64,000 bases of DNA from Candidatus Neomicrothrix sp. UBA814 (GCA_002296525.1 DBIA01000027.1:68744-132743); one strand, 5' to 3'. Numbered from the stretch's first letter, positions 1-8,833 are shown. Notes: generated by a model not told the origin, from the letters alone. A program made the numbers and translations.

Positions 1-155
1 TCTTCGTCGTCTGAGTGTTTCCTGTAGGGAATGCATCTAGTGGGCGGTGGGACACTGAACCGAAGGCTGAGCCCAACAAGTGGCGAATCTGGACAACAGC
101 AAACATGTTTAATTGGCTGACAGTCAGCGCGGGACAGGTCTGACACAATCTGGCA

Positions 156-1172
156 ATGCGTCGCACCCTCTTAATCTCACTGTGCTTAATTTTCGGCTTC
201 GCCTGCTCGAATAGCGAATCTCTAAAGGGCTCAGAATTAGATCCATCCAAAAGTCCGAATCTAGCGAGTTCTACCCTCTCGGAAACAGCTCCGGCAGATG
301 GGCCCGAACCAGACATGCGAGACGCCGGTACGAACACCTCCATCCCCACGGTTGACGAAACCGAATATTGGGAGGCTTCAACGCTTGCGATCATGCCGTC
401 GCACCCTTATTTGGAATGCCTAAATACGGTTTTCGACAAGTTTGTAAATGCACTGGGCGTATACGTAATTGCGACTCCAGAGGCGCCTATTGACTACGTA
501 AAGCACACCGCAAACGTCTTAGCGCAATTCATCGACAATGACGAAGATGGACAGCCAGACGATCCTAAAGTCCACCGATATTTAGTAGAAGGCAATTTCG
601 TTGTGCCTGTCTGGAGCGAGAAAGATAGGGACACATTTTTTGCCGGGGCAAGGGGCACCTATTGTGAAGACAACGTGAGCTTCCGGGCCAGTATGTACCA
701 CGACCATGATCGATGGGCGCTTGGGGGTATTGGCGCCACTGGCACGTGGGACACCAACCTTGAAGAGGTCTGGCACGTAGTTTCTGATGGTTGGTATCGG
801 ATGTACCCCGATTATTTTGGTGATGCACCAGGAACCAGCAAACTTACCGACGCCATGGATGTGGCCAGGGGAGGCCGTTTTGAGGATGTTCCCTTCCAAT
901 ACCCTGAAGAGGCTTGGTACTCCTATAACGATCAGTCCTGTACGTACGAATGTCAGGTCCACGAGTACTTTTACTGGGCTTTAATGGCGAATATCGACGC
1001 ACTCGATCCCGCCTTAACAAACAAATGTGAAGATAGTGCCGATGAATGGCACATCTGCACCTCTGAGGAGCTCAGGCGAACAGATCCCCTAGTTTTTGAT
1101 CTCTTGAATAAACAAGGATTTGCCCTGCCTGCAATGGTGCCCGATGGCAGCTACCGAGCCCCTGGGGACTGA
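156..1172 (+). CDS. Secreted lipoprotein of unknown function
   Basis: This 338-residue protein starts with a basic, hydrophobic signal peptide ending in a lipobox-like FGFAC, with the lipidated cysteine near residue 17. A Ser/Pro-rich linker follows. The mature part has an acidic DNDEDG stretch near residues 127-132 that resembles a single calcium-binding loop, and several cysteines (CEDN, SCTYEC, NKCED) that could form disulfides outside the cytoplasm. A CACAAT box lies 6 nt before the ATG, so the transcript may be leaderless. I do not recognise a characterised family. The neighbours give no functional clue, since the next gene cluster is convergent. Confidence 0.75.
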   Translation: MRRTLLISLCLIFGFACSNSESLKGSELDPSKSPNLASSTLSETAPADGPEPDMRDAGTNTSIPTVDETEYWEASTLAIMPSHPYLECLNTVFDKFVNALGVYVIATPEAPIDYVKHTANVLAQFIDNDEDGQPDDPKVHRYLVEGNFVVPVWSEKDRDTFFAGARGTYCEDNVSFRASMYHDHDRWALGGIGATGTWDTNLEEVWHVVSDGWYRMYPDYFGDAPGTSKLTDAMDVARGGRFEDVPFQYPEEAWYSYNDQSCTYECQVHEYFYWALMANIDALDPALTNKCEDSADEWHICTSEELRRTDPLVFDLLNKQGFALPAMVPDGSYRAPGD

Positions 1173-1284
1173 GCGAATCGCAATCGCGCAAAGATTTATT
1201 CTGCGCGGACTGACATCGGCCGACATCCCACATCTTGTCGAAGCAGGCGGGGTGGGCAGATCCGGAGACTCATCTATTGCGTAA
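1144..1284 (+). CDS. Possible small ORF overlapping the lipoprotein end
   Basis: A 46-codon ATG frame starts inside the last 29 bases of the lipoprotein gene and runs through the gap to a TAA. The peptide looks soluble and protein-like (for example GLTSADIPHLVEAGG), but I see no convincing ribosome-binding site and no recognised family. It may be a real overlapping gene, a relic of a longer gene, or chance. Confidence is low. Confidence 0.22.
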   Translation: MAATEPLGTERIAIAQRFILRGLTSADIPHLVEAGGVGRSGDSSIA

Positions 1285-1286
1285 AT

Positions 1287-1390
1287 GAATGGTCGATTTA
1301 CTGGGAGTCGATTAGTTGCCGCCAATGACATCGAATTCTTCCGGCGTCATAATTGCTGTTGCATTTGACTCATTAACTGAGCCGGCGGGC
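1287..1390 (-). pseudogene. Decayed 3' fragment of a GYD-domain gene
   Basis: On the minus strand this segment encodes PAGSVNESNATAIMTPEEFD followed by VIGGN and a TAA. It matches the C-terminus of the intact GYD gene at 12669-12989 (PTGSVTESNATVIMTPEEFD). The TAT codon of the intact copy has become TAA, and similarity continues past it into the old 3' end and 3' flank, including a shared GAATGGTC at 1287-1294. Upstream similarity stops near 1390, only about 9 nt from the stop codon of the ThDP gene. It is a truncated, inactivated paralogue. Together with the intact gene it brackets the catabolic block as a direct repeat. Confidence 0.8.
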
Positions 1391-1398
1391 TAAAGCCC

Positions 1399-3057
1399 TT
1401 AAATAGGCAGAGGAATTGGAGGAACAAACGGTGAGTTCATAGTGCCGAAATCATTGCAATCGACCTCGATAATCACGGGCCGGCCGAGGCTAAAAGCTTC
1501 ACTGACAACCCGGTCTACGTCATCGGAATCAGCGATCAGGTAATAGTCAATTTCGAAACTTCGGGCCAACAATTCAAAATCTGGTGTTACAAGATCGACG
1601 CCAGCCCGCCGATCGAAGTGCTGATCCTGTAGGTTCCGCAGCACACCGTAACCACCGTCGTTAAACAAGACAGTGACGAGCCACGGATTTTCTTGAGCTA
1701 TGGAGCCTAATTCGCCGGTCTGTAAGGCTAGTCCTCCGTCACCAACTAACAGCAACGTTGGAAGGTCCGGTCTTGCAATCGCAGCACCCAGTCCCATCGC
1801 CAAACCTTGGCCAATTCCACCGCCGCGGGGATTTACGTTAGTTGAGGCGTCATAAATAGGGAAAAGCCTATTTCCCCATGATGAAGCGGCGATGGTCACA
1901 TCTCTCACAAATGGACTTGGACCAGGTAAATGTTTCCTGAGTGAATCGCATAAGGCTAAGTATGGTCCAATATCATTCGCAATTTTTTGGCGAGCGGCCC
2001 TGCCGCTCGCCTTCACTGTCTCCAGCCACACCGTGTTGACCGACCGTTCTCCGATCGCTGGAATTAACCCTGATACGGCTGCCTTGGCTGTGCCAATGAT
2101 TCCGAGGGTTACCGGGTACGAACGCGCGATAGCACGGGGATCAATATCAATCTGAATGTGTCTCTCTGGGAACTTCAACTGGTAATGCTTGGTTTCGTTT
2201 GAGCGATGGTGCGTCCCAATAGAAATGAGTAAATCCGCTTCGGCTAGAAGCGATGCGCCCTGTTCTGAAGAAGCGAAGTTACCGATTACGAAGTCCTCTC
2301 TCTCGTCTATGACTCCACGGCCTGCGGCGCTAGTGAAAACTGCCGCTCCGAGCCGCTCGGCCAATTGCCTGACTTCAACCTCAGAGCCGACGGCTCCTCC
2401 TCCGATCCAAATTGCAGGTTGCTGAGAATCAGCGATCAGGTCTGCTGCTGTTTCAATTTCGTCCTCTAAAATCGGAGGAGATGGGATGTTGCTCTCGGCA
2501 GGAAGAGAGACTTTTCCGTATTGGATATCGATAGGAATTTCAATGCTCACCGGCCCGCTCGGGGGGGCTATTGCCTGCTGCGCAGCTTCGATAAGGAGGG
2601 TTCCTAATTCTTCGGTGGTTGATGCAGTCGCTGCGAATTTTGAGACTGACTCGAGCATTCCGAGCTGATTTTTGGTTTCGTGTATAACCCCGCGACCTTG
2701 ACCCAAAAACGCCGTCTCTATCTGTCCCGTTATGTGCAGTACTTGGCTGCCCGCAGTGTGTGCCTCGATCAAACTCCCTGCGGCGTTACCCGCGCCGGTT
2801 CCTGTGCTCGTGATCGCGACTCCCAGCTTGCCCGTCACGCGAGAATAAGCGTCGGCGGCGTTAATAGCTGAGGCTTCATGACGCACTGGTACATACCTTG
2901 CAGATGCCGCTAATCGGTCGATGATTGGTTGATTGTGGATGCTGACAACTCCGAAGAAAGTGTCTGTGCCGAATCGCTCCGCTAGTCGGACTAGCGCATC
3001 ACCGACGTCTTCTCGGTCCGAGCCTTCAAACATAACGTGAGGTTCCACCGCATACAT
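1399..3057 (-). CDS. Thiamine-diphosphate-dependent enzyme, acetolactate synthase-like
   Basis: This 552-residue protein has the three-domain architecture of the acetolactate synthase/benzoylformate decarboxylase family. The ThDP-activating glutamate is E61 (RHEAS), the central domain lies at about 200-335, and the ThDP/Mg motif starts with GDGG at 439-442 and ends with N466-DGG. It should perform decarboxylation or carboligation of a 2-oxo acid. No small regulatory subunit is adjacent, and the catabolic setting argues against a biosynthetic IlvB role. The 5' end overlaps the upstream SDR gene. An alternative start at residue 9 (position 3033) cuts the overlap to 8 bp. It is the last gene of the minus-strand catabolic run. 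The substrate is unknown. Confidence 0.85.
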   Translation of the reverse strand: MYAVEPHVMFEGSDREDVGDALVRLAERFGTDTFFGVVSIHNQPIIDRLAASARYVPVRHEASAINAADAYSRVTGKLGVAITSTGTGAGNAAGSLIEAHTAGSQVLHITGQIETAFLGQGRGVIHETKNQLGMLESVSKFAATASTTEELGTLLIEAAQQAIAPPSGPVSIEIPIDIQYGKVSLPAESNIPSPPILEDEIETAADLIADSQQPAIWIGGGAVGSEVEVRQLAERLGAAVFTSAAGRGVIDEREDFVIGNFASSEQGASLLAEADLLISIGTHHRSNETKHYQLKFPERHIQIDIDPRAIARSYPVTLGIIGTAKAAVSGLIPAIGERSVNTVWLETVKASGRAARQKIANDIGPYLALCDSLRKHLPGPSPFVRDVTIAASSWGNRLFPIYDASTNVNPRGGGIGQGLAMGLGAAIARPDLPTLLLVGDGGLALQTGELGSIAQENPWLVTVLFNDGGYGVLRNLQDQHFDRRAGVDLVTPDFELLARSFEIDYYLIADSDDVDRVVSEAFSLGRPVIIEVDCNDFGTMNSPFVPPIPLPI

Positions 3058-3808
3058 CCAAAGAGGTCCCAGTTATGTAACTTGCCCTTGGCGAGAGCAG
3101 AAAGACTATGGCGGACGCCACTTCCTCAGGGGTACCTAATCTTTCCATCGGAATCGCTCGGTCAACAGCGAGGGCTTTAATCCAATCTTCCCAGGACAAA
3201 TTTGTCTCGGATTCCGTAAATCGTCGCCGCCATTGCTGTGATTCGATCAAGCCTAGGCATACGCTATTCACCCGCACCCCGTCTCCCGCTAGCTCATTGG
3301 AGAGGCTTTTGCTTAAGTTAAGAACTCCGGCGCGGGCGGCGCTTGTAGTGATAAGTCTTGATTCAGGCTGACGGGCTAGCACTGCGTTCACGTTTACGAC
3401 GCTGCCGGTAGCTGATTTTTTAAGCCAAGGAAGCGCGAGCTCAAGAGGGTGAATGACGCTTCCAAATTTCAGCTCAAGCTCATCTCTCCAGTCTTCCCAG
3501 GTGACATTATTTAGGGAGGCCATACGAGATTGCCCTGCATTATTTACGAGGCCATCGATTTGCCCGAACCTTTCAATAACCTCCGATACAAATGATTCAA
3601 CCTGTTGCTGATCTCGGACGTCACAGCCTTTGACGAGAATGTTGTTCTTATGACTCGAATCTTTCAACGCCCGCTCCAAGCGGTTGACGTCGCGCGCGCA
3701 AGTTGCTACTCGTGCTCCCTCGTCCAACAAAGACTTGACAGTTGCGAGTCCGATGCCAGACGATCCGCCGGTCACTATTGCCACCGTGCCATGAAGTTGC
3801 AGATCCAT
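3026..3808 (-). CDS. SDR-fold protein lacking the catalytic triad
   Basis: This 260-residue protein has a clear Rossmann nucleotide-binding motif (TGGSSGIG, 13-20), NNAG at 89-92 and a normal SDR C-terminus. The catalytic region, however, reads ITTSAARAG where YxxxK is expected. Tyr is replaced by T155 and Lys by R159. The usual active-site serine region is NVNAVLA with no serine. It may bind NAD(P) without classical dehydrogenase chemistry, or use a non-standard mechanism. A strong ribosome-binding site (GGAGG, 5 nt before ATG) supports the start. It sits between the ThDP gene and a second, triad-intact SDR in the same run. Confidence 0.85.
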   Translation of the reverse strand: MDLQLHGTVAIVTGGSSGIGLATVKSLLDEGARVATCARDVNRLERALKDSSHKNNILVKGCDVRDQQQVESFVSEVIERFGQIDGLVNNAGQSRMASLNNVTWEDWRDELELKFGSVIHPLELALPWLKKSATGSVVNVNAVLARQPESRLITTSAARAGVLNLSKSLSNELAGDGVRVNSVCLGLIESQQWRRRFTESETNLSWEDWIKALAVDRAIPMERLGTPEEVASAIVFLLSPRASYITGTSLDVCGGTSRYV

Positions 3809-3821
3809 TAGTGCCTCCGCG

Positions 3822-4580
3822 TTAGTGCATTACAAATCCACCGTCAACAACGATGGTTTGACCGGTGATGTAACTAGATTGTTCACTGAGCAAGAAAGTA
3901 GTAATTCCGATTACGTCCTCCGGCAATTGTGGCCGTTTGAGTGCCCTGTTATCGGCATACAACTGATGTCGTTCCTCTGGAATGTTCTCGGTGGAAGCGC
4001 CCAGAGTTAAGCCGGGAGCGATGGCATTGACGGTTATTTCATAATGGCCAAGATCGCGCGCCATGCCGCGTGTTAGCGCAATCAGTGCGCCTTTTGAAGC
4101 TATGTAGTGGGCAAGTCGAGGCGAACCGTAAAGGGCGGCGTCCGAGGCAAGATTGATCAATCTACCCTCGCGAGCACGAATCATTAGTGCTGTGGCGTAT
4201 TTAGATACGAGCCAAGTTCCTGTCAGATTGACTTTCAGTATTCTTTGCCAATCCTCAACGTCTATCTCCCAAAAGGGAAGTCCGCCTACTCCGTCGGCGA
4301 GGCCTGCGTTGTTGATGACTCCCCAAGGGCGAGTTTCCAACTGATCGAAAGTGGTTTGGACCTGCGAAGGTTCGCCGATATCGCAATGATAGGCATTGAC
4401 TTCCAAGCCCTGGTCTCTTAGTTCACTCACCGTTTCTTCGAGAAGCTGGTTATCGGAATCGAGCGCTGCTACGGATGCCCCTGACTTGGCGCAAGCAGTA
4501 GCGATAGCGCGCCCAAGACCTCGACCGGCGCCGGTGACGACCACTAGTCGGCCTGATAAGTCAACGTCGAGTCTTGGCAT
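3822..4580 (-). CDS. Short-chain dehydrogenase/reductase (classical, active)
   Basis: This 252-residue classical SDR has TGAGRGLG at 16-23, NNAG at 90-93 and an intact triad S146, Y159, K163 (YIASK). It should oxidise an alcohol or reduce a ketone with NAD(P). I start it at MPRLDVD (4580), because the longer frame would add a non-homologous 29-residue tail running into the cupin gene. The stop is 14 bp ahead of the next SDR gene, consistent with one transcript. As part of the ring-oxygenation cluster it may act on a dihydrodiol or a hydroxy intermediate, which is an inference. Confidence 0.87.
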   Translation of the reverse strand: MPRLDVDLSGRLVVVTGAGRGLGRAIATACAKSGASVAALDSDNQLLEETVSELRDQGLEVNAYHCDIGEPSQVQTTFDQLETRPWGVINNAGLADGVGGLPFWEIDVEDWQRILKVNLTGTWLVSKYATALMIRAREGRLINLASDAALYGSPRLAHYIASKGALIALTRGMARDLGHYEITVNAIAPGLTLGASTENIPEERHQLYADNRALKRPQLPEDVIGITTFLLSEQSSYITGQTIVVDGGFVMH

Positions 4581-4588
4581 TGGTTGTT

Positions 4589-5092
4589 CTATCGGGTGAC
4601 GCCAGCGACAAGCGATGTTGAAGGATAGGTTGGCAGTTGGGGTTGAGGTGATCCTAAAACCACACAAAAAAGAGCATCTTCTTTTCCGACATTTTTCAGG
4701 CTTCGAGGCACGCCTGGCGGAATTTTGGCCAGGTCTCGATACCCAAGCACACGTGAAGCCGTCCGGGTCCCATCTTGAATATCGTGAATCGTGATCTCCA
4801 GCTGACCCTCAAGGACGAAAAAAACCTCTTCTGCGTCATGATGGTTGTGCTCTGGGCCGATTGCGCCGGGAGGTAATTTCATGTTGGAAAATGTGAAGTG
4901 ATCTGCCTGCAGAATTTTGTCATCCTGTCGGTGATCTCCGGTTCCACCCGAGCCTATATATCGAATTTGAGCTCGGCGAAGCTCCTCACCCGCTTTCTCC
5001 GCTTGGAAAGCGAGAGTGTCCCAATCTTCCGCTCGAGATTCCCGCGTTGCGATGCATTCCGCTAGCTTCGCTTCGAGATTTGTTTCGGTCAT
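4589..5092 (-). CDS. Cupin-domain protein
   Basis: This 167-residue single-cupin protein has a conserved first motif with metal-ligand-type residues H82, H84 and E88 followed by FFVLEG. The second cupin motif reads PPGVPRSLKN, so its usual histidine is an arginine. It may therefore coordinate metal with an incomplete ligand set or act as a small-molecule binder or isomerase rather than a dioxygenase. The start is backed by GGAGG 8 nt upstream. Its start codon overlaps the end of the hydrolase gene by 4 bp, implying translational coupling inside the catabolic operon. Confidence 0.83.
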   Translation of the reverse strand: MTETNLEAKLAECIATRESRAEDWDTLAFQAEKAGEELRRAQIRYIGSGGTGDHRQDDKILQADHFTFSNMKLPPGAIGPEHNHHDAEEVFFVLEGQLEITIHDIQDGTRTASRVLGYRDLAKIPPGVPRSLKNVGKEDALFCVVLGSPQPQLPTYPSTSLVAGVTR

Positions 5093-5967
5093 GTTTTCTG
5101 TCCTCCGCTTTGAATTGTTGAACCTAAGTTCTCTGTCAAAAATGATTTAAGCAGGTAATTAAAATCTGTCGGTCGCTCCTGATTGGCTAAGTGACCTGCC
5201 CCTGGAATTTCTTGGTACAAGGAATTGGGAATCAGTTTATGTAGGTGCCGAGATTCCGCCGGTGGGCAGACCGCATCTTCCCCTCCCACGACGATAAGCG
5301 TTGGGGTATGAATCTTAGAAAGTAGGGGCCCGTGGTCAGTAGCGGCCATGGCGCGGGTTGCTTGCCCATATCCGGGCATCCGAATTGCCTTACTCATAGT
5401 CTCCTCCACCTGCTGAATAAGGTGTTTGGAGGCAGATGGCGAGACCAAGCGGTGTGCACGCTGGCGAGCAAACGAATTCGCTCCCTGCATCAATAAAAGG
5501 TTACTTCGTTCTCGCATGGCCTGCGCACGGACATCGTTGACGCCTGAGCCCCGGCTCGAGTCGGCTAGCACTAAAGCGTCCAATTGGACATTACCTCTAA
5601 TTGCGATTCTTGAAGCGACAACGCCTCCGAACGAAACGCCCACCAGCGCCGAGATATCTTCACCGTCAATTAAAGATTCGTAGATCGCTGCGTAGGCATC
5701 TATGTCGTCGAGCGCGTCAAAGTCTTTCGAGTCGCCGTAGCCCGGGGCGTCCGGTGCATAGCACGTAAAATATGGGGAAAGGCCAGTCAGTTGATGTCTA
5801 AAGGCAACCCTTGAAGACCCAATGCCATGCAAAAACAGAATTCTTGGCCCTTGACCCTCTTTCGTCACCGCCAAGCCGTTTACGTTCAACTCTGATCTCA
5901 CTTCAAGGGCCGGCTTTTTCTGCGGACTGAGATTTCCCTTGGGGTTCCGTTGCTTTTGTTCCGGCAA
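5089..5967 (-). CDS. Alpha/beta hydrolase, MhpC-like
   Basis: This alpha/beta-hydrolase-fold protein has an oxyanion HGIG (48-51), nucleophile S112 in GVSFGG, acid D231 (GGEDAV) and H259 (GAGHLA). Enzymes of this type often cleave C-C or ester bonds in meta-cleavage products of aromatic rings. That suits its position beside a Rieske oxygenase and a VOC dioxygenase. The first 22 codons overlap the Rieske gene by 65 bp. A GTG at 5901, one base after the Rieske stop, is an equally plausible or better start (271 residues). The exact substrate is unknown. Confidence 0.83.
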   Translation of the reverse strand: MPEQKQRNPKGNLSPQKKPALEVRSELNVNGLAVTKEGQGPRILFLHGIGSSRVAFRHQLTGLSPYFTCYAPDAPGYGDSKDFDALDDIDAYAAIYESLIDGEDISALVGVSFGGVVASRIAIRGNVQLDALVLADSSRGSGVNDVRAQAMRERSNLLLMQGANSFARQRAHRLVSPSASKHLIQQVEETMSKAIRMPGYGQATRAMAATDHGPLLSKIHTPTLIVVGGEDAVCPPAESRHLHKLIPNSLYQEIPGAGHLANQERPTDFNYLLKSFLTENLGSTIQSGGQKT

Positions 5968-7087
5968 GGGGGCCCGTGGATATCCATTCAGGACTTAATC
6001 CCGCAAGCTGCGCGTCGAAGGCAGGGCGAAGCGCCCTCCGAAGATGAAGAACTGGCTTATCGGCTTGGGCTAGATGTTCGTCGCGGTGAGCTTCGGGAAT
6101 CGATCGGAGAGACTCAAGCATCGCTTTGTCTTGATTGAGTACATGTAGGTGAGTGCCACGCAATCTGACTCGGAATAAAAATCGCCACAAAGCGCGTCGC
6201 CAGCCACTGACTTGGCGAAACCTCGGGAAGTGGACGACTGAGTTTTGGTCATCAACCGGAGTTACGAAACCGACAATTCTAAGGTTGGGGCCAGGCCCTG
6301 CGAAAGATGCCTTGAGAGGGATATCTAGCCGACAGTGCATGATGTGGCCTAGGTCAATCTCAACTTGATCAAAGTTAACTCCCTGCTGATTTACGCGCTC
6401 GACACGGAATCCAGTCTCTGTGTTCGAAACATTCACACTGTCCTCGACGATTCCACCGCTGAGCGTAAGCGAGCGATTATGAAGAAATGGAGCGTGCATT
6501 ATGTCGGCAAGGTTCTCGTACGCCAGAAGCCAATTTGCACTCCATTCAACCGACTCTGGGAACATTGAATAAGACGGATCAGCGAGTTCGAACGGCAACT
6601 CCAACTCTGGCGGCTCCTGGTCGCCGATAAACGACCAGATAAAACCTGCCTTTTCGACCGTGGGATAAGTTTGGGCGACCTTCGTTCGTGATTGGAGAGA
6701 GCACTTTCCGCCTTGGCTAGGTATGGACACGCAATTTCCATCACTATTGAACCGCCAAAAGTGATACCAACACTGAAGCTCGCCATTAACGACATCGCCA
6801 ATTGACAGCTTTGCGCCTCGGTGAGGGCAATAATCATGCATTAATCGCGGATTGCCTTCCCCATCTCGCCATAAAACAAGATCCTCACCCAGAATTCGCC
6901 GAGCTTGAGGTTCGACTCCAAGCTCTTGTTTTGTGCAGATGAGGTACCACTTGTCTCGTATGCCGAGATATGGGTGCCCGGCTGGTAATGACACTGGCTC
7001 TGGGTTTCCTGAATTAGTTCGTGCAATCCGGCGAGCACCTAATCCCGTATATTGAGAAATTTTTAGTTTGAGACTCGTTTGTTTCAT
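5903..7087 (-). CDS. Rieske non-heme iron oxygenase, large subunit
   Basis: This 394-residue oxygenase alpha subunit has a Rieske [2Fe-2S] site with C87 and H89 (CPHRG) and C106 and H109 (CWYH). The catalytic domain carries the mononuclear-iron motif ENLADIMHAPFLH, with bridging D195 and ligands H198 and H203. It should use O2 and electrons from a reductase for ring hydroxylation or O/N-demethylation. No ferredoxin or reductase gene is adjacent, so electron donors must come from elsewhere. The start is supported by AAGGAG 5 nt upstream of the ATG. It is the likely key oxygenase of the catabolic run. Confidence 0.9.
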   Translation of the reverse strand: MKQTSLKLKISQYTGLGARRIARTNSGNPEPVSLPAGHPYLGIRDKWYLICTKQELGVEPQARRILGEDLVLWRDGEGNPRLMHDYCPHRGAKLSIGDVVNGELQCWYHFWRFNSDGNCVSIPSQGGKCSLQSRTKVAQTYPTVEKAGFIWSFIGDQEPPELELPFELADPSYSMFPESVEWSANWLLAYENLADIMHAPFLHNRSLTLSGGIVEDSVNVSNTETGFRVERVNQQGVNFDQVEIDLGHIMHCRLDIPLKASFAGPGPNLRIVGFVTPVDDQNSVVHFPRFRQVSGWRRALWRFLFRVRLRGTHLHVLNQDKAMLESLRSIPEAHRDEHLAQADKPVLHLRRALRPAFDAQLAGLSPEWISTGPLAGTKATEPQGKSQSAEKAGP

Positions 7088-7096
7088 CGGAGCTCC

Positions 7097-7879
7097 TTAC
7101 ATAAAGGTCGGCAAATTGGTCGTCAAATCGTGCAGGGACCTAAGCAAAGATGCCCCCACGAGGGCACTGGATTTAGGATTACTTGGCAGGGGGTGATTTG
7201 AAACCTCGACTTTGTATAACCCTATGTCGGACACGATGTCGATTTTGTGGCTATTCAATGTGGCTAAAGGATCTGCAAAAATCCGCACGTCAACTGGTTC
7301 CCAAGAACCCGCTGCGAAAGCCAAGGTAGCGGCGACATTCACTGACTCAGGAAAGAGTTCCGTCGCTGCAAGAGCAGACCCTCGATAACACTCAACAACT
7401 TCCCGACCTTCTCGTATCTGCGCAATCATTTCCGCTGACATCCATGGTCGTTCTAAAGCAAGTGACGGTTTGGTGGTGCTGAGGGTGATTGACTCGATGT
7501 TGCCTGCTTGACGGCAGGCTCTGACAATATCAACGCCCCCGATGGCCCCCGTTGACAGAATCAACCTGTCGCCGCCCGCTTTAGCTAGTTCGTCGTATAG
7601 GCCCTGGTCTCTCAAAGCACCGGTTGACACCAGCACAACCCGTATGCCTTTCTCAAGTAATCCGGGCACGTAATCATTCACTGCTTCATGGCCGGCAGTC
7701 TCGATCACTACATCTACACATTCACTAAGCTCAAGGGGTTCGATGCACTTGACGGGAGCAGGGAGGCGGTAATTGCGACTGGCGACGGCTTCCAAAGTCA
7801 CGCCTGGTATAGACCCGTTATAGAGCTTTTCGCCGACCCAAGAGCCGATTGCTCCCCAGCCTAATATCCCAACCTTCAC
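7097..7879 (-). CDS. Aspartate dehydrogenase-like protein (NadX/DUF108 family)
   Basis: This 260-residue protein begins with a Rossmann motif (GILGWGAIGS) and has the family's VIETAGHEAV and STGAIGGVD segments, plus the C-terminal histidine region NSHKIDIVSDIG. Characterised relatives are NAD(P)-dependent L-aspartate dehydrogenases that deaminate to oxaloacetate or iminoaspartate. In this setting it may instead release ammonia from an amino-acid-like ring-cleavage product, which is an inference. The GTG start overlaps the stop of the VOC gene by one base (TAGTG), so translation is coupled. The Rieske gene follows after 9 bp. Confidence 0.8.
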   Translation of the reverse strand: MKVGILGWGAIGSWVGEKLYNGSIPGVTLEAVASRNYRLPAPVKCIEPLELSECVDVVIETAGHEAVNDYVPGLLEKGIRVVLVSTGALRDQGLYDELAKAGGDRLILSTGAIGGVDIVRACRQAGNIESITLSTTKPSLALERPWMSAEMIAQIREGREVVECYRGSALAATELFPESVNVAATLAFAAGSWEPVDVRIFADPLATLNSHKIDIVSDIGLYKVEVSNHPLPSNPKSSALVGASLLRSLHDLTTNLPTFM

Positions 7880-8790
7880 TAAGTGCCACCGGCTGAGCGC
7901 ACTGTCGGTTCTGGAGAACCGGCCATTCTCGCCCTAGCGTCATCTGAAGGCGGCCCTGCAGTGCCCCATAGATCTGATTGCTCTGGGACTCGCTGCCAAA
8001 CTCTGGGAACCCAGTTCGATTCTTCTACGTCTATCAGGCCAGTTGTTACTTCAGGAACATAGCCGACTGGATCGCCGAAATAAGCGAAAGCATTGTTACC
8101 CGGTCCGTGACGGCCTGGACCCCAGATAGGCACGAAGCCCAAATGACGTAGGACACCGAGTCGTTGAAAAAAAGCGTCCGTATCTCGAAAGTCGTATGCG
8201 ATGTGGTTGACCGAAGTCCATTCCGCTTGATTGAACGCCACGGAATGGTGACGGTTGTTGCAGCGCAAAAAGGCCATTTGGTTCTCGGACCAATCGCTGA
8301 CGCGTAAACCAACTACCTGTGTCCAAAACTCGACCGCAGCGTTGATGTCTACTGTGTTGAAGACAACGTGAGATAGCTGAATGGGCTGGTTGGAAATTTC
8401 GCTCCGAGGAGCGACAGCCTCGAGAAGCGCTGCAAGCATGATGCAACGTCCCTCAGGGTCGTTGAAAGTGAGCCGATATCCACCCCCGAGATCGTCACTG
8501 CGATGAGGTTCTGAGATCAGATCGACCCCCATGTTTACGAGATGTTTTGCGGCGCTATCAACATCCTCCGGGGTCGCTAAAGCAAAGGCAACGTGTTCCA
8601 GCCCTAGATTGTCGCTTTCGACAAATTGGAGAATGTGGTGCTCGGGGCCGGTCCCACGTAACCAGAGACGATCGATCGACCGCTCAACCAATTCGAGACC
8701 CCACGCATTTGTATAAAAGTCCTCCGCTTCGTCTAACGACGAACATCGAAGCGAAACGTGGCGAAGCTCCCGCAGACCGAGTGAGTTCAC
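7879..8790 (-). CDS. Two-domain VOC extradiol-type ring-cleavage dioxygenase
   Basis: This 303-residue protein has two vicinal-oxygen-chelate domains, about 5-125 and 137-265. The second keeps the extradiol metal triad H141 (LSHVVF), H196 (NHIAYD) and E247 (VPEVTT). It resembles catechol/2,3-dihydroxybiphenyl dioxygenases, which open catecholic rings with Fe(II) and O2. The GTG start is set by AAGGAG 8 nt upstream. As the first gene of the minus-strand operon, divergent from the molybdenum hydroxylase genes, it marks the cluster as an aromatic or heteroaromatic degradation system. Confidence 0.85.
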   Translation of the reverse strand: MNSLGLRELRHVSLRCSSLDEAEDFYTNAWGLELVERSIDRLWLRGTGPEHHILQFVESDNLGLEHVAFALATPEDVDSAAKHLVNMGVDLISEPHRSDDLGGGYRLTFNDPEGRCIMLAALLEAVAPRSEISNQPIQLSHVVFNTVDINAAVEFWTQVVGLRVSDWSENQMAFLRCNNRHHSVAFNQAEWTSVNHIAYDFRDTDAFFQRLGVLRHLGFVPIWGPGRHGPGNNAFAYFGDPVGYVPEVTTGLIDVEESNWVPRVWQRVPEQSDLWGTAGPPSDDARARMAGSPEPTVRSAGGT

Positions 8791-8833
8791 TTCATCTCTC
8801 CTTGATGCTCAACCTGTGCATAGTATCTCATCT

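Noticed and set aside
1..155. Possible gene end or RNA at the left edge
   Set aside because: No frame, tRNA-like cloverleaf or terminator could be supported in these bases.
1089..1331. 80-codon minus-strand frame across the lipoprotein end
   Set aside because: It overlaps the lipoprotein gene antisense and the GYD relic in another frame. The composition is not protein-like and there is no start signal.
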